Origin: Streptomyces humidus
Lineage (GTDB): Bacteria > Actinomycetota > Actinomycetes > Streptomycetales > Streptomycetaceae
NCBI RefSeq assembly: GCF_014649655.1
Contig: NZ_BMTL01000018.1
Span: 1 to 64,000, forward strand
Direction: 5' to 3'
DNA length: 64,000 nucleotides
Translations under genes and position numbers: made by a program
The notes under the pieces: generated by a model
Seen by the model: the letters and a program-made list of their open reading frames with translations, nothing else
Database searches by the model: none
What the model was told of the DNA's origin: nothing
Shown: piece after piece, positions 41,939-50,059 of the stretch
Layout: every line of letters starts with the position of its first letter
Numbering within the stretch: position 1 is the stretch's first letter

Positions 41939-42258
41939 ACATCCCAGGAACGATCGACCGCCCCCTCACGCAAGACCCGAAGAAGCAGGCCCCGATGAAG
42001 CCGTTCACCAGCGAGCCCGCAGGCTCCGCGACCGAAGACGTCACCACCACCGGCGCGTACGACTCGCGTCAGAACAGGACCCGCGAGATGCAACTCATCC
42101 CAGAAGCCCTGGCTCGTGCGCATATGCACGACCGCCTGCGTGAGGCCGAGCAGGGCCGTCAGGCGGCGCGCCTGCTGGCCGCTCGCCGGATGCAGCGTCG
42201 GGCCGAGCGCGCCTCGCTGCGCGCCCGCCGGGCGCTCGCCATGGCCGTGATGCAGTAA
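41935..42258 (+). CDS. Small basic protein coupled to wblC, function unknown
   Basis: A 107-residue protein whose ATG (41935) overlaps the wblC TGA, so it is translationally coupled. The N-terminal half is polar and probably disordered. The C-terminal half is a long Arg/Ala-rich helix (AARLLAARRMQRRAERASLRARRALAMAVMQ in part) likely to bind nucleic acid or ribosomes. No known family is recognised. An internal ATG at 41995 (MKPFTSEPAGS) is a possible alternative start. Its co-expression with WblC suggests a link to translation stress (inference). Confidence 0.7.
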   Translation: MNIPGTIDRPLTQDPKKQAPMKPFTSEPAGSATEDVTTTGAYDSRQNRTREMQLIPEALARAHMHDRLREAEQGRQAARLLAARRMQRRAERASLRARRALAMAVMQ

Positions 42259-42310
42259 CGACACCCACCTGAAGCGGTGGCCTCCGCACACCGGGGGCGA
42301 AGCTCTCCTT

Positions 42311-42346
42311 GAGGGGCCCGGTCCGTCCGAACGGACCGGGCCCCTC
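42311..42346 (+). terminator. Strong hairpin ending the wblC operon
   Basis: GAGGGGCCCGGTCCGT pairs perfectly with ACGGACCGGGCCCCTC (16 bp) around the CCGA loop, 53 bases past the stop of the small basic gene. Confidence 0.88.
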
Positions 42347-42393
42347 GGTGCGTTGTGCGAGCGAACCGCTGCCTCGGCGTTATCGTCCCGAGG

Positions 42394-42606
42394 ATGACGC
42401 GTCCTCCCGGAGACAGTGACCGAGACGACTCCTCGACCGAGTCCGGCCCTGTGGTGTGCGCCCGCTGCGGCGCGCAGGCCGCGCAGCCCCCGCCCCTCAC
42501 CTGGACGTGCTCCGTGGACAAAGGCGTCCGGAGCTACTTCTGCGGGACCTGTTCCCGCGACAACCTCAGGGCGATCGAGGGGCGGCTGGACTCGGACTGG
42601 TGGTGA
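42394..42606 (+). CDS. Small zinc-ribbon protein
   Basis: A 70-residue protein with two CxxC pairs (C22/C25 in VVCARCGAQAA and C50/C53 in YFCGTCSRDN) and a further C39, consistent with a single zinc ribbon. It ends with a conserved-looking LRAIEGRLDSDWW. The ATG at 42394 has a GAGG too close to serve as SD. An in-frame GTG at 42355 is an alternative. No partner can be named. Confidence 0.7.
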   Translation: MTRPPGDSDRDDSSTESGPVVCARCGAQAAQPPPLTWTCSVDKGVRSYFCGTCSRDNLRAIEGRLDSDWW

Positions 42607-42741
42607 GAAACGTCACGCCGGGCTGCTCGGGGCCGCTTCAGCAGGCCGGACCCTGCCCGTCTCGCACTTCCCTCTCCCTCCTCATGCGCCCCCTGCACCC
42701 CCTGCACCCTCTGCGCCTTCCCCACCTCCGCACCTTCCGCC

Positions 42742-44166
42742 TCATGCCTCCGCGACCGACTCCTCGGCCTCCAGCTCGTCCAGTTCCTCCAGCGCTTCCT
42801 GCCCGTCCGGTGCTTCCGAAGCATTCAGTGCCTCCTCCGGGAGAAATCCGGGCAGCCACTCCTCCAGTTCCTCGCGCAGCCGTACCGTCGCGCCGAGCTG
42901 GCACAGCACGCCGATCGTGCTCAGGGTCACCCGGTGTATCAGCAGGTAGGCAGGCGGAAGGTTGAGCTGCTTGCCCAACTGGTGGGCGGGGGAGCGTATG
43001 TCGGCGATCCTGGCCGCCTGGCTGCGCATCCAGCCACGGGTGAACGTGAACTCCTCCACCCGGGCCGGCTCGATGATCGGCAGGAGATAGTCGAGGACCG
43101 CGTCGGGGTCCAGCTCGATGGACTCCTTGACGAAGCCCTCCCTGCGAAGGAGTTCGTAGACCGCCTCCGCCTCGCTGTCCAGGGTCATACGCAGCGACTC
43201 GCCGATCGGATCGGGCAGTCCGCCCGGGAGCCGGTCCACCGTGCCGAAGTCCAGTACCCCCAGCCGCCAGTCGTTCTCACCGCCCGGCCCGCCCGGCAGG
43301 AGACGGAAGTTGCCGGGGTGCGGGTCGGCATGCAGCAGGCCGGTGCGCGCCGGGCCGGAGAAGAGGAAGCGGGACAACAACTGACCCGCGCGATCGCGCT
43401 GCTCCTCGGTGCCGTCGGTGATCACCTCGGAGAGCGGCACGCCGTCGATCCACTCGGTGACCAGGATCTGGTCGCACTGGTGGACGACCGCCGGGACCAT
43501 GACGTCGGGGTCGTCGGCGAACTCCTCCGCGTGGGCCTGCTGGGCCTGCGCCTCCAGGGCGTAGTCGAGCTCCTCGGAGACACGGTCCCTGAGTTCCGAG
43601 ATCAAAGGCTTGACGTCCATGCCCGGGATGAGCGGGCCCAACAGCCTTGCGAAGCGGCTGAGTTGGTTCAGGTCGGACAGCAGGGCCTCGCCGGCCCCCG
43701 GGTACTGGACCTTGACGGCGACCTGCCGGCCGTCGTGCCACACCGCTCGATGCACCTGGCCGATCGAGGCGGCCGCGGCCGGCTTGTCGTCGAACTCGAC
43801 GAACAGCTCGGACCAGTCCTCGCCGAGCTGTGCCGTGAGCACGGAGTGCACGGTGCGGGCCGGCATCGGCGGCGCCGCGTCCTGGAGCTTGGTGAGGGCC
43901 GCGCGGTAGGGCCCGGCCACCTCCTCGGGCAGGGCTGACTCGAAGACGGACAGCGCCTGGCCGAACTTCATCGCGCCCCCCTTCAGCTCGCCCAGGACCT
44001 TGAAGAGCTGCTCGGCGGTGCGCTGCTGCAGCTCGCGGCCGACGATCTCCGCGGACTCGCCCACGATCCGCTTGCCCAGGCCCCAGGTCGCCCGCCCGGC
44101 GAAGCCGAGCGGGAGCGCGGCGAGCTTGGCGGTCCGGGTGACCGCCTTCCGGGGAAGATCAGACAT
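42742..44166 (-). CDS. ABC1/UbiB-family atypical kinase
   Basis: A 474-residue protein from ATG 44166 (MSDLPRKAVTRTAKLAALPL) with GGAGGG upstream. It has the ABC1 signature KFGQ (67-70, KxGQ), the Ala-rich nucleotide loop AAAASIGQVHR (130-140), the lysine in VAVKVQYPG (K152), the catalytic HADPHPGNF and the LDFGTVDR (DFG) motif. UbiB/ABC1 proteins are ATPases that act on quinone or other lipids; here probably menaquinone- or lipid-related (inference). It overlaps the upstream ThiF-like gene by 8 bp. The C-terminus is a low-complexity acidic tail. Confidence 0.92.
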   Translation of the reverse strand: MSDLPRKAVTRTAKLAALPLGFAGRATWGLGKRIVGESAEIVGRELQQRTAEQLFKVLGELKGGAMKFGQALSVFESALPEEVAGPYRAALTKLQDAAPPMPARTVHSVLTAQLGEDWSELFVEFDDKPAAAASIGQVHRAVWHDGRQVAVKVQYPGAGEALLSDLNQLSRFARLLGPLIPGMDVKPLISELRDRVSEELDYALEAQAQQAHAEEFADDPDVMVPAVVHQCDQILVTEWIDGVPLSEVITDGTEEQRDRAGQLLSRFLFSGPARTGLLHADPHPGNFRLLPGGPGGENDWRLGVLDFGTVDRLPGGLPDPIGESLRMTLDSEAEAVYELLRREGFVKESIELDPDAVLDYLLPIIEPARVEEFTFTRGWMRSQAARIADIRSPAHQLGKQLNLPPAYLLIHRVTLSTIGVLCQLGATVRLREELEEWLPGFLPEEALNASEAPDGQEALEELDELEAEESVAEA

Positions 44167-45373
44167 GCGCCCTCCAAGTCCCAGACAGCCGCGTCGCGTC
44201 CGCCGTACGGCGATGCTCCGTCGGATGCCGATGCCTCTCCATTGTCGCGTGCGATCCCCGGTCCTCGGAGGAGTGTTCCCGCTCACCTTTGCGCGCGGCA
44301 CCGCACGGGCAGGCGGAGTGGGGACGTACCGGTCGCGAGCGCCACCGAAGGGCGGGGGCGCTGACCTCCCAGCGTGCGCCTTCGTCGGCCGGGGCCCGGC
44401 CGTCGAGGAACGCGAGGGCATGGGCGGCCGCCAGTCCGGCGACGGTCGTGGCCAGGGCCAGGTCACAGGCGCGTGCCGCTCGTCTCGCTCCGGAGTGCCA
44501 CTGGGCGACCAGCCGTGGCCAGGCCGGGTCCCGGTCGATGCGCTCCTGCTGCAGACACCCCGCGCAGCCCGTCTCGCCCGGCAGCACCAGCGGGCCGACG
44601 ATGCCAGTGCCCTCCACGACGCCGGTGTAGAGATGGGGTGTGCCCGAGGCGATCAGCGGCTCCGCGGCCGACGGTGCGGGCGCGTGCACGGACACATCGT
44701 CCCGCGGAGAGAGGATCACCAGGCTGAAGCCCGGGGTGTCCGACCCGTGCGGCGACCCCGAGGGCCTGCGCGGCGGACGGTCCGGTGCGGCCCGGCGAAC
44801 GACGCGACGGGCGGACTCGTCCCGCCGCTCGCCGATCGCCTCGGCCGGCAGCCCGCCCGGAGCGACGTCCCCCGGCTCCACCCGGCCGCCGTCCTGCACG
44901 TCCACCTCGCCGACGCCCGCCCCCGACAGCAGTGCGGCGAGCACCGCGCCGACTCTGCCCGCACCCCGCACCTGGACCCGCAGCCCGCGCCGGGCGGCCA
45001 GACGCTCGATCGCGTCGCCCGGTTCCGGCGTGAGGAGGGAGAGCCCGGCGAGATCGGGCCGCATCCGGTCCATGACCTCCTTCTTCTCCCGCAGCGCGTG
45101 GGCGTCCGGTCCGCCGCCGCGCGCGTCGTCGAGCAGCCCGGCCCGGGCCAGCCGCTCGACCAGCCGGTCGACGTGGCCGTCGGGCAGGTCCATGCGGCGG
45201 CCCTCCTCGCGCAACAGCGCCAGCCCGCGCGTGCCGTCGAGCAGGTCGAGGAAACTCCCGGTGGCCGTGTCCACCGGGCCGAGCGTCAGTGCGTGCGCCG
45301 GCGTCATCCCGAACTGCACGGTGTTGAGGTCACGCCAGCCGCGCCGCAGTGCGTGCTTCACGATCGGATGCAT
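44159..45373 (-). CDS. ThiF/E1-like protein with RRE-like N-terminus (TOMM leader-binding type)
   Basis: A 404-residue protein from ATG 45373 (MHPIVKHALRRGWRDLNTVQ). Residues 1-95 resemble the leader-binding (RRE/winged-helix) part of ocin-ThiF proteins. A Rossmann/E1 domain follows (VRGAGRVGAVLAALLSGAGV, DVQDGGRVEPGDVAPGG). The canonical adenylation NLxRQ is not preserved. A Zn-type pair GCAGC is seen, with only a CPC late in the sequence instead of a second CxxC. The E1 activity is therefore doubtful, and a scaffold or peptide-binding role is plausible. It overlaps the ABC1 kinase gene by 8 bp. No YcaO or obvious precursor gene is nearby. Confidence 0.75.
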   Translation of the reverse strand: MHPIVKHALRRGWRDLNTVQFGMTPAHALTLGPVDTATGSFLDLLDGTRGLALLREEGRRMDLPDGHVDRLVERLARAGLLDDARGGGPDAHALREKKEVMDRMRPDLAGLSLLTPEPGDAIERLAARRGLRVQVRGAGRVGAVLAALLSGAGVGEVDVQDGGRVEPGDVAPGGLPAEAIGERRDESARRVVRRAAPDRPPRRPSGSPHGSDTPGFSLVILSPRDDVSVHAPAPSAAEPLIASGTPHLYTGVVEGTGIVGPLVLPGETGCAGCLQQERIDRDPAWPRLVAQWHSGARRAARACDLALATTVAGLAAAHALAFLDGRAPADEGARWEVSAPALRWRSRPVRPHSACPCGAARKGEREHSSEDRGSHATMERHRHPTEHRRTADATRLSGTWRAHV

Positions 45374-45486
45374 CGAAGGCCCCCGTATGCCTGGAAAACT
45401 CCCCGTCACGTCGACGGAGCGGGGCGCGGGGTCCTCGCTCCGCCGACGAGTGCCAGCATGCCCGGACCCGCCGGAGGCCGCCGAAA

Positions 45487-45501
45487 GTTGTCCACAGGCA
45501 G
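45487..45501 (+). promoter_or_regulatory. DnaA-box element in the ThiF-like / YgjP-like divergent region
   Basis: GTTGTCCACAGGCAG contains TTGTCCACA (45488-45496) and is identical over 15 bp to the element upstream of uvrD2. It lies 114 bp upstream of the ThiF-like start and 111 bp before the YgjP-like start. Confidence 0.55.
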
Positions 45502-45611
45502 ACGCATTCATCGTACAAATCCGTCGTATGAGGCAAACGTGGCGGCAGAGATCGGAACCGAACCGCCCCGGAGCCGGGACTTCCCCCATGTGCAGCGGGT
45601 AACGTCGGGGC

Positions 45612-46208
45612 GTGTCCGCCGACCCCCTGCACCGCGCCGGAACACCACAGCGCAGTACGACGAGCCAGCCGCCGAGCGGCCCCCGGGCGAGCGCCATCGA
45701 GGTCCGCAGGAGCGCCCGTCGACGGCGGACGGTCTCCGCGTACCGCGAGGGCGACCGCACCATCGTGCTGATCCCCGCCCGGATGTCCGAGGCCGAGGAG
45801 CAACGCTGGGTGAGCGTCATGCTCGACAAGCTCGCCGCCCAGGAGAGCCGGCGGGTGCCGGGGGACGCCGAGCTGGCCGAGCGCGCGGAGCGGCTGTCGG
45901 CCCAGTGCTTCGGAGGCCGGGCCCGGCCCACCTCGGTCCGCTGGGTGACCAACCAGAACACCCGCTGGGGGTCGTGCACCCCGGCCGAGGGCAGCATCCG
46001 GCTCTCGCACCGCCTCCAGGGCATGCCCGAGTACGTCATCGACTACGTTCTCGCCCACGAACTCGCACACCTGCTCGTACCCGGCCACGGCCCCGACTTC
46101 TGGCGGCTGCTGGAGGCGTACCCGCGCACCGAGCGCGCACGCGGCTATCTGGAGGGCGTCGTCGCGGCCGAACGGCTGCCCCACCCGCCGGACGCACGCG
46201 GGGAGTGA
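45612..46208 (+). CDS. YgjP/DUF45-like metal-dependent hydrolase (SprT-like gluzincin)
   Basis: A 198-residue protein from GTG 45612. The C-terminal half carries NQNTRWGSCTPAEGSIRLSH and the zinc site HELAHLLVPGHG (H149, E150, H153, likely H159), typical of YgjP/M48-related DUF45 proteins. The N-terminal 30 residues are disordered and basic. DUF45 proteins are putative proteases; the substrate is unknown. It is transcribed divergently from the ThiF-like gene. Confidence 0.9.
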   Translation: MSADPLHRAGTPQRSTTSQPPSGPRASAIEVRRSARRRRTVSAYREGDRTIVLIPARMSEAEEQRWVSVMLDKLAAQESRRVPGDAELAERAERLSAQCFGGRARPTSVRWVTNQNTRWGSCTPAEGSIRLSHRLQGMPEYVIDYVLAHELAHLLVPGHGPDFWRLLEAYPRTERARGYLEGVVAAERLPHPPDARGE

Positions 46209-46352
46209 CCTGCTCCGTGCGCGCAGTGAACCCCTCGGCTCTCCCGTGACGCCGGTTGTGTACCGGGTCTGTACCGACATCGTGCGTTGTCCGACTTTGC
46301 CGTTAGCCTGACGCGACGCACTCGCAATCGGGATGGGGGACGGTCGTTACGC

Positions 46353-48017
46353 ATGCCCAGGGAATTCCAACGCGGCCACAAGGCCAAGATCAGTGACCTC
46401 ACCGTGGGCACCGACCTGTACGTAGGCGTGCAGATCACCGCACCCGGCCTGACCTTCGACATCAGCTGCTTCGGCCTCGACGCCGACGAGCGGCTCTCGG
46501 ACGACCGGTACTTCGTCTTCTTCAACCAGCCGAAGTCCCCCGAGGAGTCCATCCAGCTCCTGGGCCCCCAGGCCGGCGACACGGAGTCCTTCCGCATCAC
46601 TCTGGACCGGATCCCGCCGCAGATCCACAAGCTCTCCTTCACGGCGACCCTCGACGGCGCCGGGCAGATGTCGCAGATCCGTCCCGGATATCTCCGCATC
46701 GTCGCGGGCGGTGAGGAAGTGGCGCGCTACGCGTTCAGCGGCGCGGAGTTCACCACCGAGCGGGCCGTGATGCTGGGCGACTTCTACCTGAAGGACGTCT
46801 GGCGGTTCGCGGCCGTCGGCCAGGGCTTCGACGGCGGTCTGGACGCGCTGCTGAAGAACTTCGGCGGTGAGGTCGCGGAGGAGGAGGCGCCTGCCGCGCC
46901 CGCGCAGCCCCAGGCCGGCGGGGCCGCTCCCGCCTTCGCTCCGCCCGCGTTCGGCGCCCCCTCGGCGCCGGCCCCCGCCCCGCATCAGCCGCAGCCCGCC
47001 GCGCAGGGCTTCGCGGCCCCGCCCGGCGCGACTCCGCCGCCCGCCCCGGCGCCCGCGCCCTCGGTGCACGGTGCGCCGACCATCATCGCGCCCCTGGCCC
47101 CGCCCGGCGGCGGCCACGTCCCGCCCCCGGCCCCCGCCCCGGCGCCCTACGGCCAGCCGCCGCAGCAGCCCTACGGGCAGGGCCCCGCACCGACCGTGCC
47201 CATGCCGCCCGGCTACGGCCAGCAGCCCCAGGCCCCGCAGGCCCCGCCCGGCTACGGACAGCCGGCCCCGCCGCCCGGCTACGGCCAGCAGCCGCCGTTC
47301 GGCCAGGTCCCGGGCCAGCAGGGGTACGGCGTGCCACAGGGCGCTCCGCAGGGCGGCGCCGGTGTTGCCGCCGCTCTCCAGCAGTTCAAGGAGACGCCCA
47401 CCGGGCAGCGCTGGACGCAGCAGAACAAGAAGCTGATCCGCGTCGACCTCGGCATGGGAGGCCAGCCGGTGCTCGCCCGTCAGGGCAGCATGGTCCTCTA
47501 CCAGGGCAAGGTCGACTTCAGCTACAAGGGCGCCGGGTTCGCCGGCCGGATCGTCGGCGGCGCCACCGGCCAGGAGATGCAGCTGATGCGCTGCACCGGC
47601 CAGGGGCAGGTCTTCCTCGCCGAGAACGCCACCCATGTGCACCCCATCGAGCTCCAGGGCGACGCGATCTGCGTCTCCGCCGAGAACGTCCTCGCCTTCG
47701 ACGAGAGCCTCCAGTACGAGGTCCGTCGCATCGAGGGCCACGGCATTCCCGGCGGCGCGCTGTTCACCATGCAGTTCCAGGGCACCGGCACGATCGTCGT
47801 CAAGACGCACGGCACGCCCGTGGTCCTGCCGGTCACGCCCACCACGTTCGCCGACTGCAACGCCGTCGTCGCCTGGTCGGCCGCCGCCCAGGTGGTCGTC
47901 TCCAGCCAGGTGCGGATGCGCCGCAACGCCTACCCCGGCGACACCGGAGAGAGCGTCAACCTCCAGTTCCGGGGAGCTCCCGGCAACTTCATCGTCGTCC
48001 AGCCGTACGAGGTCTGA
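46353..48017 (+). CDS. TerD-AIM24 fusion protein
   Basis: A 554-residue protein from ATG 46353 (MPREFQRGHKAKISDLT). Residues 1-180 form a TerD-like calcium-binding beta-sandwich (FDISCFGLDADERLSDDRYF; SIQLLGPQAGDTESFRITLD). Residues 185-345 are a Pro/Ala/Gln/Gly-rich linker with repeats of GYGQQP. The C-terminal 200 residues are an AIM24 beta-helix (GQPVLARQGSMVLYQGKVDF, then LQFRGAPGNFIVVQPYEV). AIM24 proteins have folds similar to membrane- or DNA-associated TRAP-like proteins; TerD proteins belong to tellurite and chemical-stress systems. It heads a three-gene operon with two further AIM24 genes. Confidence 0.9.
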   Translation: MPREFQRGHKAKISDLTVGTDLYVGVQITAPGLTFDISCFGLDADERLSDDRYFVFFNQPKSPEESIQLLGPQAGDTESFRITLDRIPPQIHKLSFTATLDGAGQMSQIRPGYLRIVAGGEEVARYAFSGAEFTTERAVMLGDFYLKDVWRFAAVGQGFDGGLDALLKNFGGEVAEEEAPAAPAQPQAGGAAPAFAPPAFGAPSAPAPAPHQPQPAAQGFAAPPGATPPPAPAPAPSVHGAPTIIAPLAPPGGGHVPPPAPAPAPYGQPPQQPYGQGPAPTVPMPPGYGQQPQAPQAPPGYGQPAPPPGYGQQPPFGQVPGQQGYGVPQGAPQGGAGVAAALQQFKETPTGQRWTQQNKKLIRVDLGMGGQPVLARQGSMVLYQGKVDFSYKGAGFAGRIVGGATGQEMQLMRCTGQGQVFLAENATHVHPIELQGDAICVSAENVLAFDESLQYEVRRIEGHGIPGGALFTMQFQGTGTIVVKTHGTPVVLPVTPTTFADCNAVVAWSAAAQVVVSSQVRMRRNAYPGDTGESVNLQFRGAPGNFIVVQPYEV

Positions 48018-48028
48018 GGGAGCCCGTC

Positions 48029-48709
48029 ATGAACCAGCCGCTCGCGGGCTACGCCCCCGCACCCGTCACCGCCCGCATGGAGAACCATGGCGACCACATG
48101 CTGAAGGTCGCCATGCAGACCGGGAACGACCTCTTCGCGCGCGTGGGCTCGATGGTCGCCTACGAGGGCTTCGTCCAGTACGAGCCCAACCCGCCGGCCG
48201 TGCGGCAGATCGCGCGCGACTGGATGACCGGCGAGGGCGCGCCCCTGATGAAGTGCACCGGCGACGGGCTGCTCTACCTCGCCGACTACGGCGCGAACGT
48301 CGTCGTGATCAACCTCAACGGCGACGGCATCTCCGTCAACGCCACCAACCTGCTCGCCTTCGACGCGCACCTCACCTGGGGCGTCGAGCGCGTCAAGGGG
48401 CTCGCGAAGTTCGCCGGCCAGGGCCTGTGGAACACCAAGATCAGCGGCCAGGGATGGGTCGCGCTGACCTCCCGGGGCAAGCCGATCGTGGTCGACTGCG
48501 GAGGCGGCGAGGACGAGACGTACGTCGACCCCGACGCGCTCGTCGCCTGGTCCCCGAACCTGAAGGTGAAGGGCAAGCGCAGCTTCAAAGCGCAGTCGCT
48601 CATCGGCCGGGGCAGCGGCGAGGCCTACCAGATGGCCTTCTCCGGCCAGGGCATCGTCGTCGTCCAGCCCAGCGAGGACAGCACGGACCGCCTCCGGGTC
48701 CGGGGCTGA
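48029..48709 (+). CDS. AIM24 family protein (second in operon)
   Basis: A 226-residue single-domain AIM24 protein, 11 bp after the TerD-AIM24 gene, with GGGAG before ATG 48029. The sequence (FARVGSMVAYEGFVQYEPNP; LYLADYGANVVVINLNGDGI; YQMAFSGQGIVVVQPSED) is alternating-strand and related to the C-terminal domain of its neighbour and to the next gene. No signal or TM segment is seen, so it is cytoplasmic. It probably assembles with the two paralogues. Confidence 0.9.
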   Translation: MNQPLAGYAPAPVTARMENHGDHMLKVAMQTGNDLFARVGSMVAYEGFVQYEPNPPAVRQIARDWMTGEGAPLMKCTGDGLLYLADYGANVVVINLNGDGISVNATNLLAFDAHLTWGVERVKGLAKFAGQGLWNTKISGQGWVALTSRGKPIVVDCGGGEDETYVDPDALVAWSPNLKVKGKRSFKAQSLIGRGSGEAYQMAFSGQGIVVVQPSEDSTDRLRVRG

Positions 48710-48727
48710 GGGGGAGCCAGAAACGTC

Positions 48728-49483
48728 ATGCAGAGCCCACTTTTCGCGCACAACGACTCGCAGACCCAGGAACGCTGGAGTCTGCAGAACAAGCAGATGC
48801 TCCGGGTCGCTCTGGGGGGCCACGACGACATCCTCGCCCGCAAGGGCACGATGGTCGCCTACCAGGGCCTGATGGAGTTCGACGCCGAGTACCAGAGCAA
48901 CCAGCAGGGACGCGCCCGTGCGCGCACGGGCGAGGGTCTGGACCTGATGCGCTGCCACGGCCAGGGCACGGTCTACCTCGCCAACCTCGCCCAGCACATC
49001 CACGTGATGGAGGTGGAGCAGGACGGCCTGACCGTGGACAGCAGCTATGTGCTCGCCATGGACTCCTCGCTGCACCATGAGGTCATCGCCGTCGACAGCC
49101 TCTACGGCATCTCCGGCTCAGGGAAGTACCAGCTCAACATCACCGGCCGGGGCAAGGTCGCCCTGATGACCTCGGGCGCGCCCCTGATGATGCAGGTCAC
49201 GCCGGACAAGTACGTCAACTGCGACGCCGACGCCATCGTCGCCTGGTCCACCGGGCTGCGGGTGCAGATGCAGGCGCAGACCCACTCCTCCGGGGTGTGG
49301 CGCCGGCGCGGCAATACCGGTGAGGGCTGGGAGCTCAGCTTCATGGGCTCCGGCTATGCGCTCGTACAGCCCAGTGAGCTGCTGCCGCCGCAGAACGCGG
49401 CGATCGGCTCCGGCCTGGCCGCGCAGTACGGCATGGGCCAGCAGGGGGTGCGCGGTCAGAACCAGGGCAACGCCTGGAGCTGA
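48728..49483 (+). CDS. AIM24 family protein (third in operon)
   Basis: A 251-residue AIM24 protein, 18 bp after the previous gene. It carries the conserved pattern ARKGTMVAYQGLMEF, GQGTVYLANLAQHIHVMEVE and WELSFMGSGYALVQPSELLP. The C-terminal 30 residues are Gly/Gln-rich. The operon ends at the bidirectional terminator 20 bp downstream. Confidence 0.9.
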   Translation: MQSPLFAHNDSQTQERWSLQNKQMLRVALGGHDDILARKGTMVAYQGLMEFDAEYQSNQQGRARARTGEGLDLMRCHGQGTVYLANLAQHIHVMEVEQDGLTVDSSYVLAMDSSLHHEVIAVDSLYGISGSGKYQLNITGRGKVALMTSGAPLMMQVTPDKYVNCDADAIVAWSTGLRVQMQAQTHSSGVWRRRGNTGEGWELSFMGSGYALVQPSELLPPQNAAIGSGLAAQYGMGQQGVRGQNQGNAWS

Positions 49484-49501
49484 TCGTCCGGCGGACGACG
49501 A

Positions 49502-49534
49502 CGTGAGGGGCGGCCCGCAAGGCCGCCCCTCACG
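49502..49534. terminator. Bidirectional hairpin between AIM24 operon and Nudix gene
   Basis: CGTGAGGGGCGGCC pairs perfectly with GGCCGCCCCTCACG (14 bp) around CGCAA. It lies between convergent stops (49483 and 49544). Confidence 0.85.
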
Positions 49535-49543
49535 CGTTCCGGC

Positions 49544-50059
49544 TCACAGCCGCGCGCGGGTCGCCTCGAGCAGCCGCACGACCGACTCGTCGGCGACGTC
49601 CGCCACCTGCGCGTAAGGGAACCAGCGCAGGTCGAGGGACTCGTCGCTGATGGCCTCCACGGACCCGGCCGGGGCCAGGGCCGCGTACTGGACGTCGTAG
49701 TGCCAGGCGCACGGTGTCAGATGCCGGTCGAGCCGGACCGGGCCGCCGGGCAGCAGGGTCAGACCCGGCACGCCCGACTCCTCGGTCCCCTCCCGCAGGG
49801 CGGCGGCCGCCAGCGTCACGTCGACCGGCTCGCAGTGCCCGCCCGTCTGCAGCCACATCCGCAGCTTCCTGTGGAGCGTCAGCAGCACCCGCTCCCGCTC
49901 CGGGTCGATCACCAGCGCGCTCGCCGTGACGTGCCCGTCCCGGCAGGCCTTCCACACGCCGTCCGCATGCGCCGCCAGATGGTCCAGGTAGGACTGGCGC
50001 AGCTCCTCCTGGCCCTCGTACCCCTTCAGGACGAGGACCGCGTCGTCGTACAGGCTCAC
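49544..50059 (-). CDS. Nudix hydrolase
   Basis: A 171-residue protein from GTG 50059 (MSLYDDAVLVLKGYEGQEEL), overlapping the DUF2342 gene stop (GTGA), so coupled. Nudix features are ASALVIDPERERVLLTLHRK, TGGHCEPVDVTLAAAALRE and GTEESGV. The box keeps RExxEExG, although the first acidic position is Asp-shifted. The substrate is unknown. The N-terminal 60 residues form a helical cap typical of this actinobacterial subgroup. Confidence 0.88.
   Translation of the reverse strand: MSLYDDAVLVLKGYEGQEELRQSYLDHLAAHADGVWKACRDGHVTASALVIDPERERVLLTLHRKLRMWLQTGGHCEPVDVTLAAAALREGTEESGVPGLTLLPGGPVRLDRHLTPCAWHYDVQYAALAPAGSVEAISDESLDLRWFPYAQVADVADESVVRLLEATRARL

Noticed and set aside
44159..45373. Thiazole/oxazole RiPP cluster call based on the ThiF-like protein
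   Set aside because: No YcaO, dehydrogenase, transporter or precursor-like ORF lies nearby, so only an orphan homologue is claimed.
46353..49483. Tellurite-resistance or anti-phage operon
   Set aside because: Only one TerD domain is present, with no TerC, TerB or TerZABCDE set. Domain content alone does not support a resistance or defence label.
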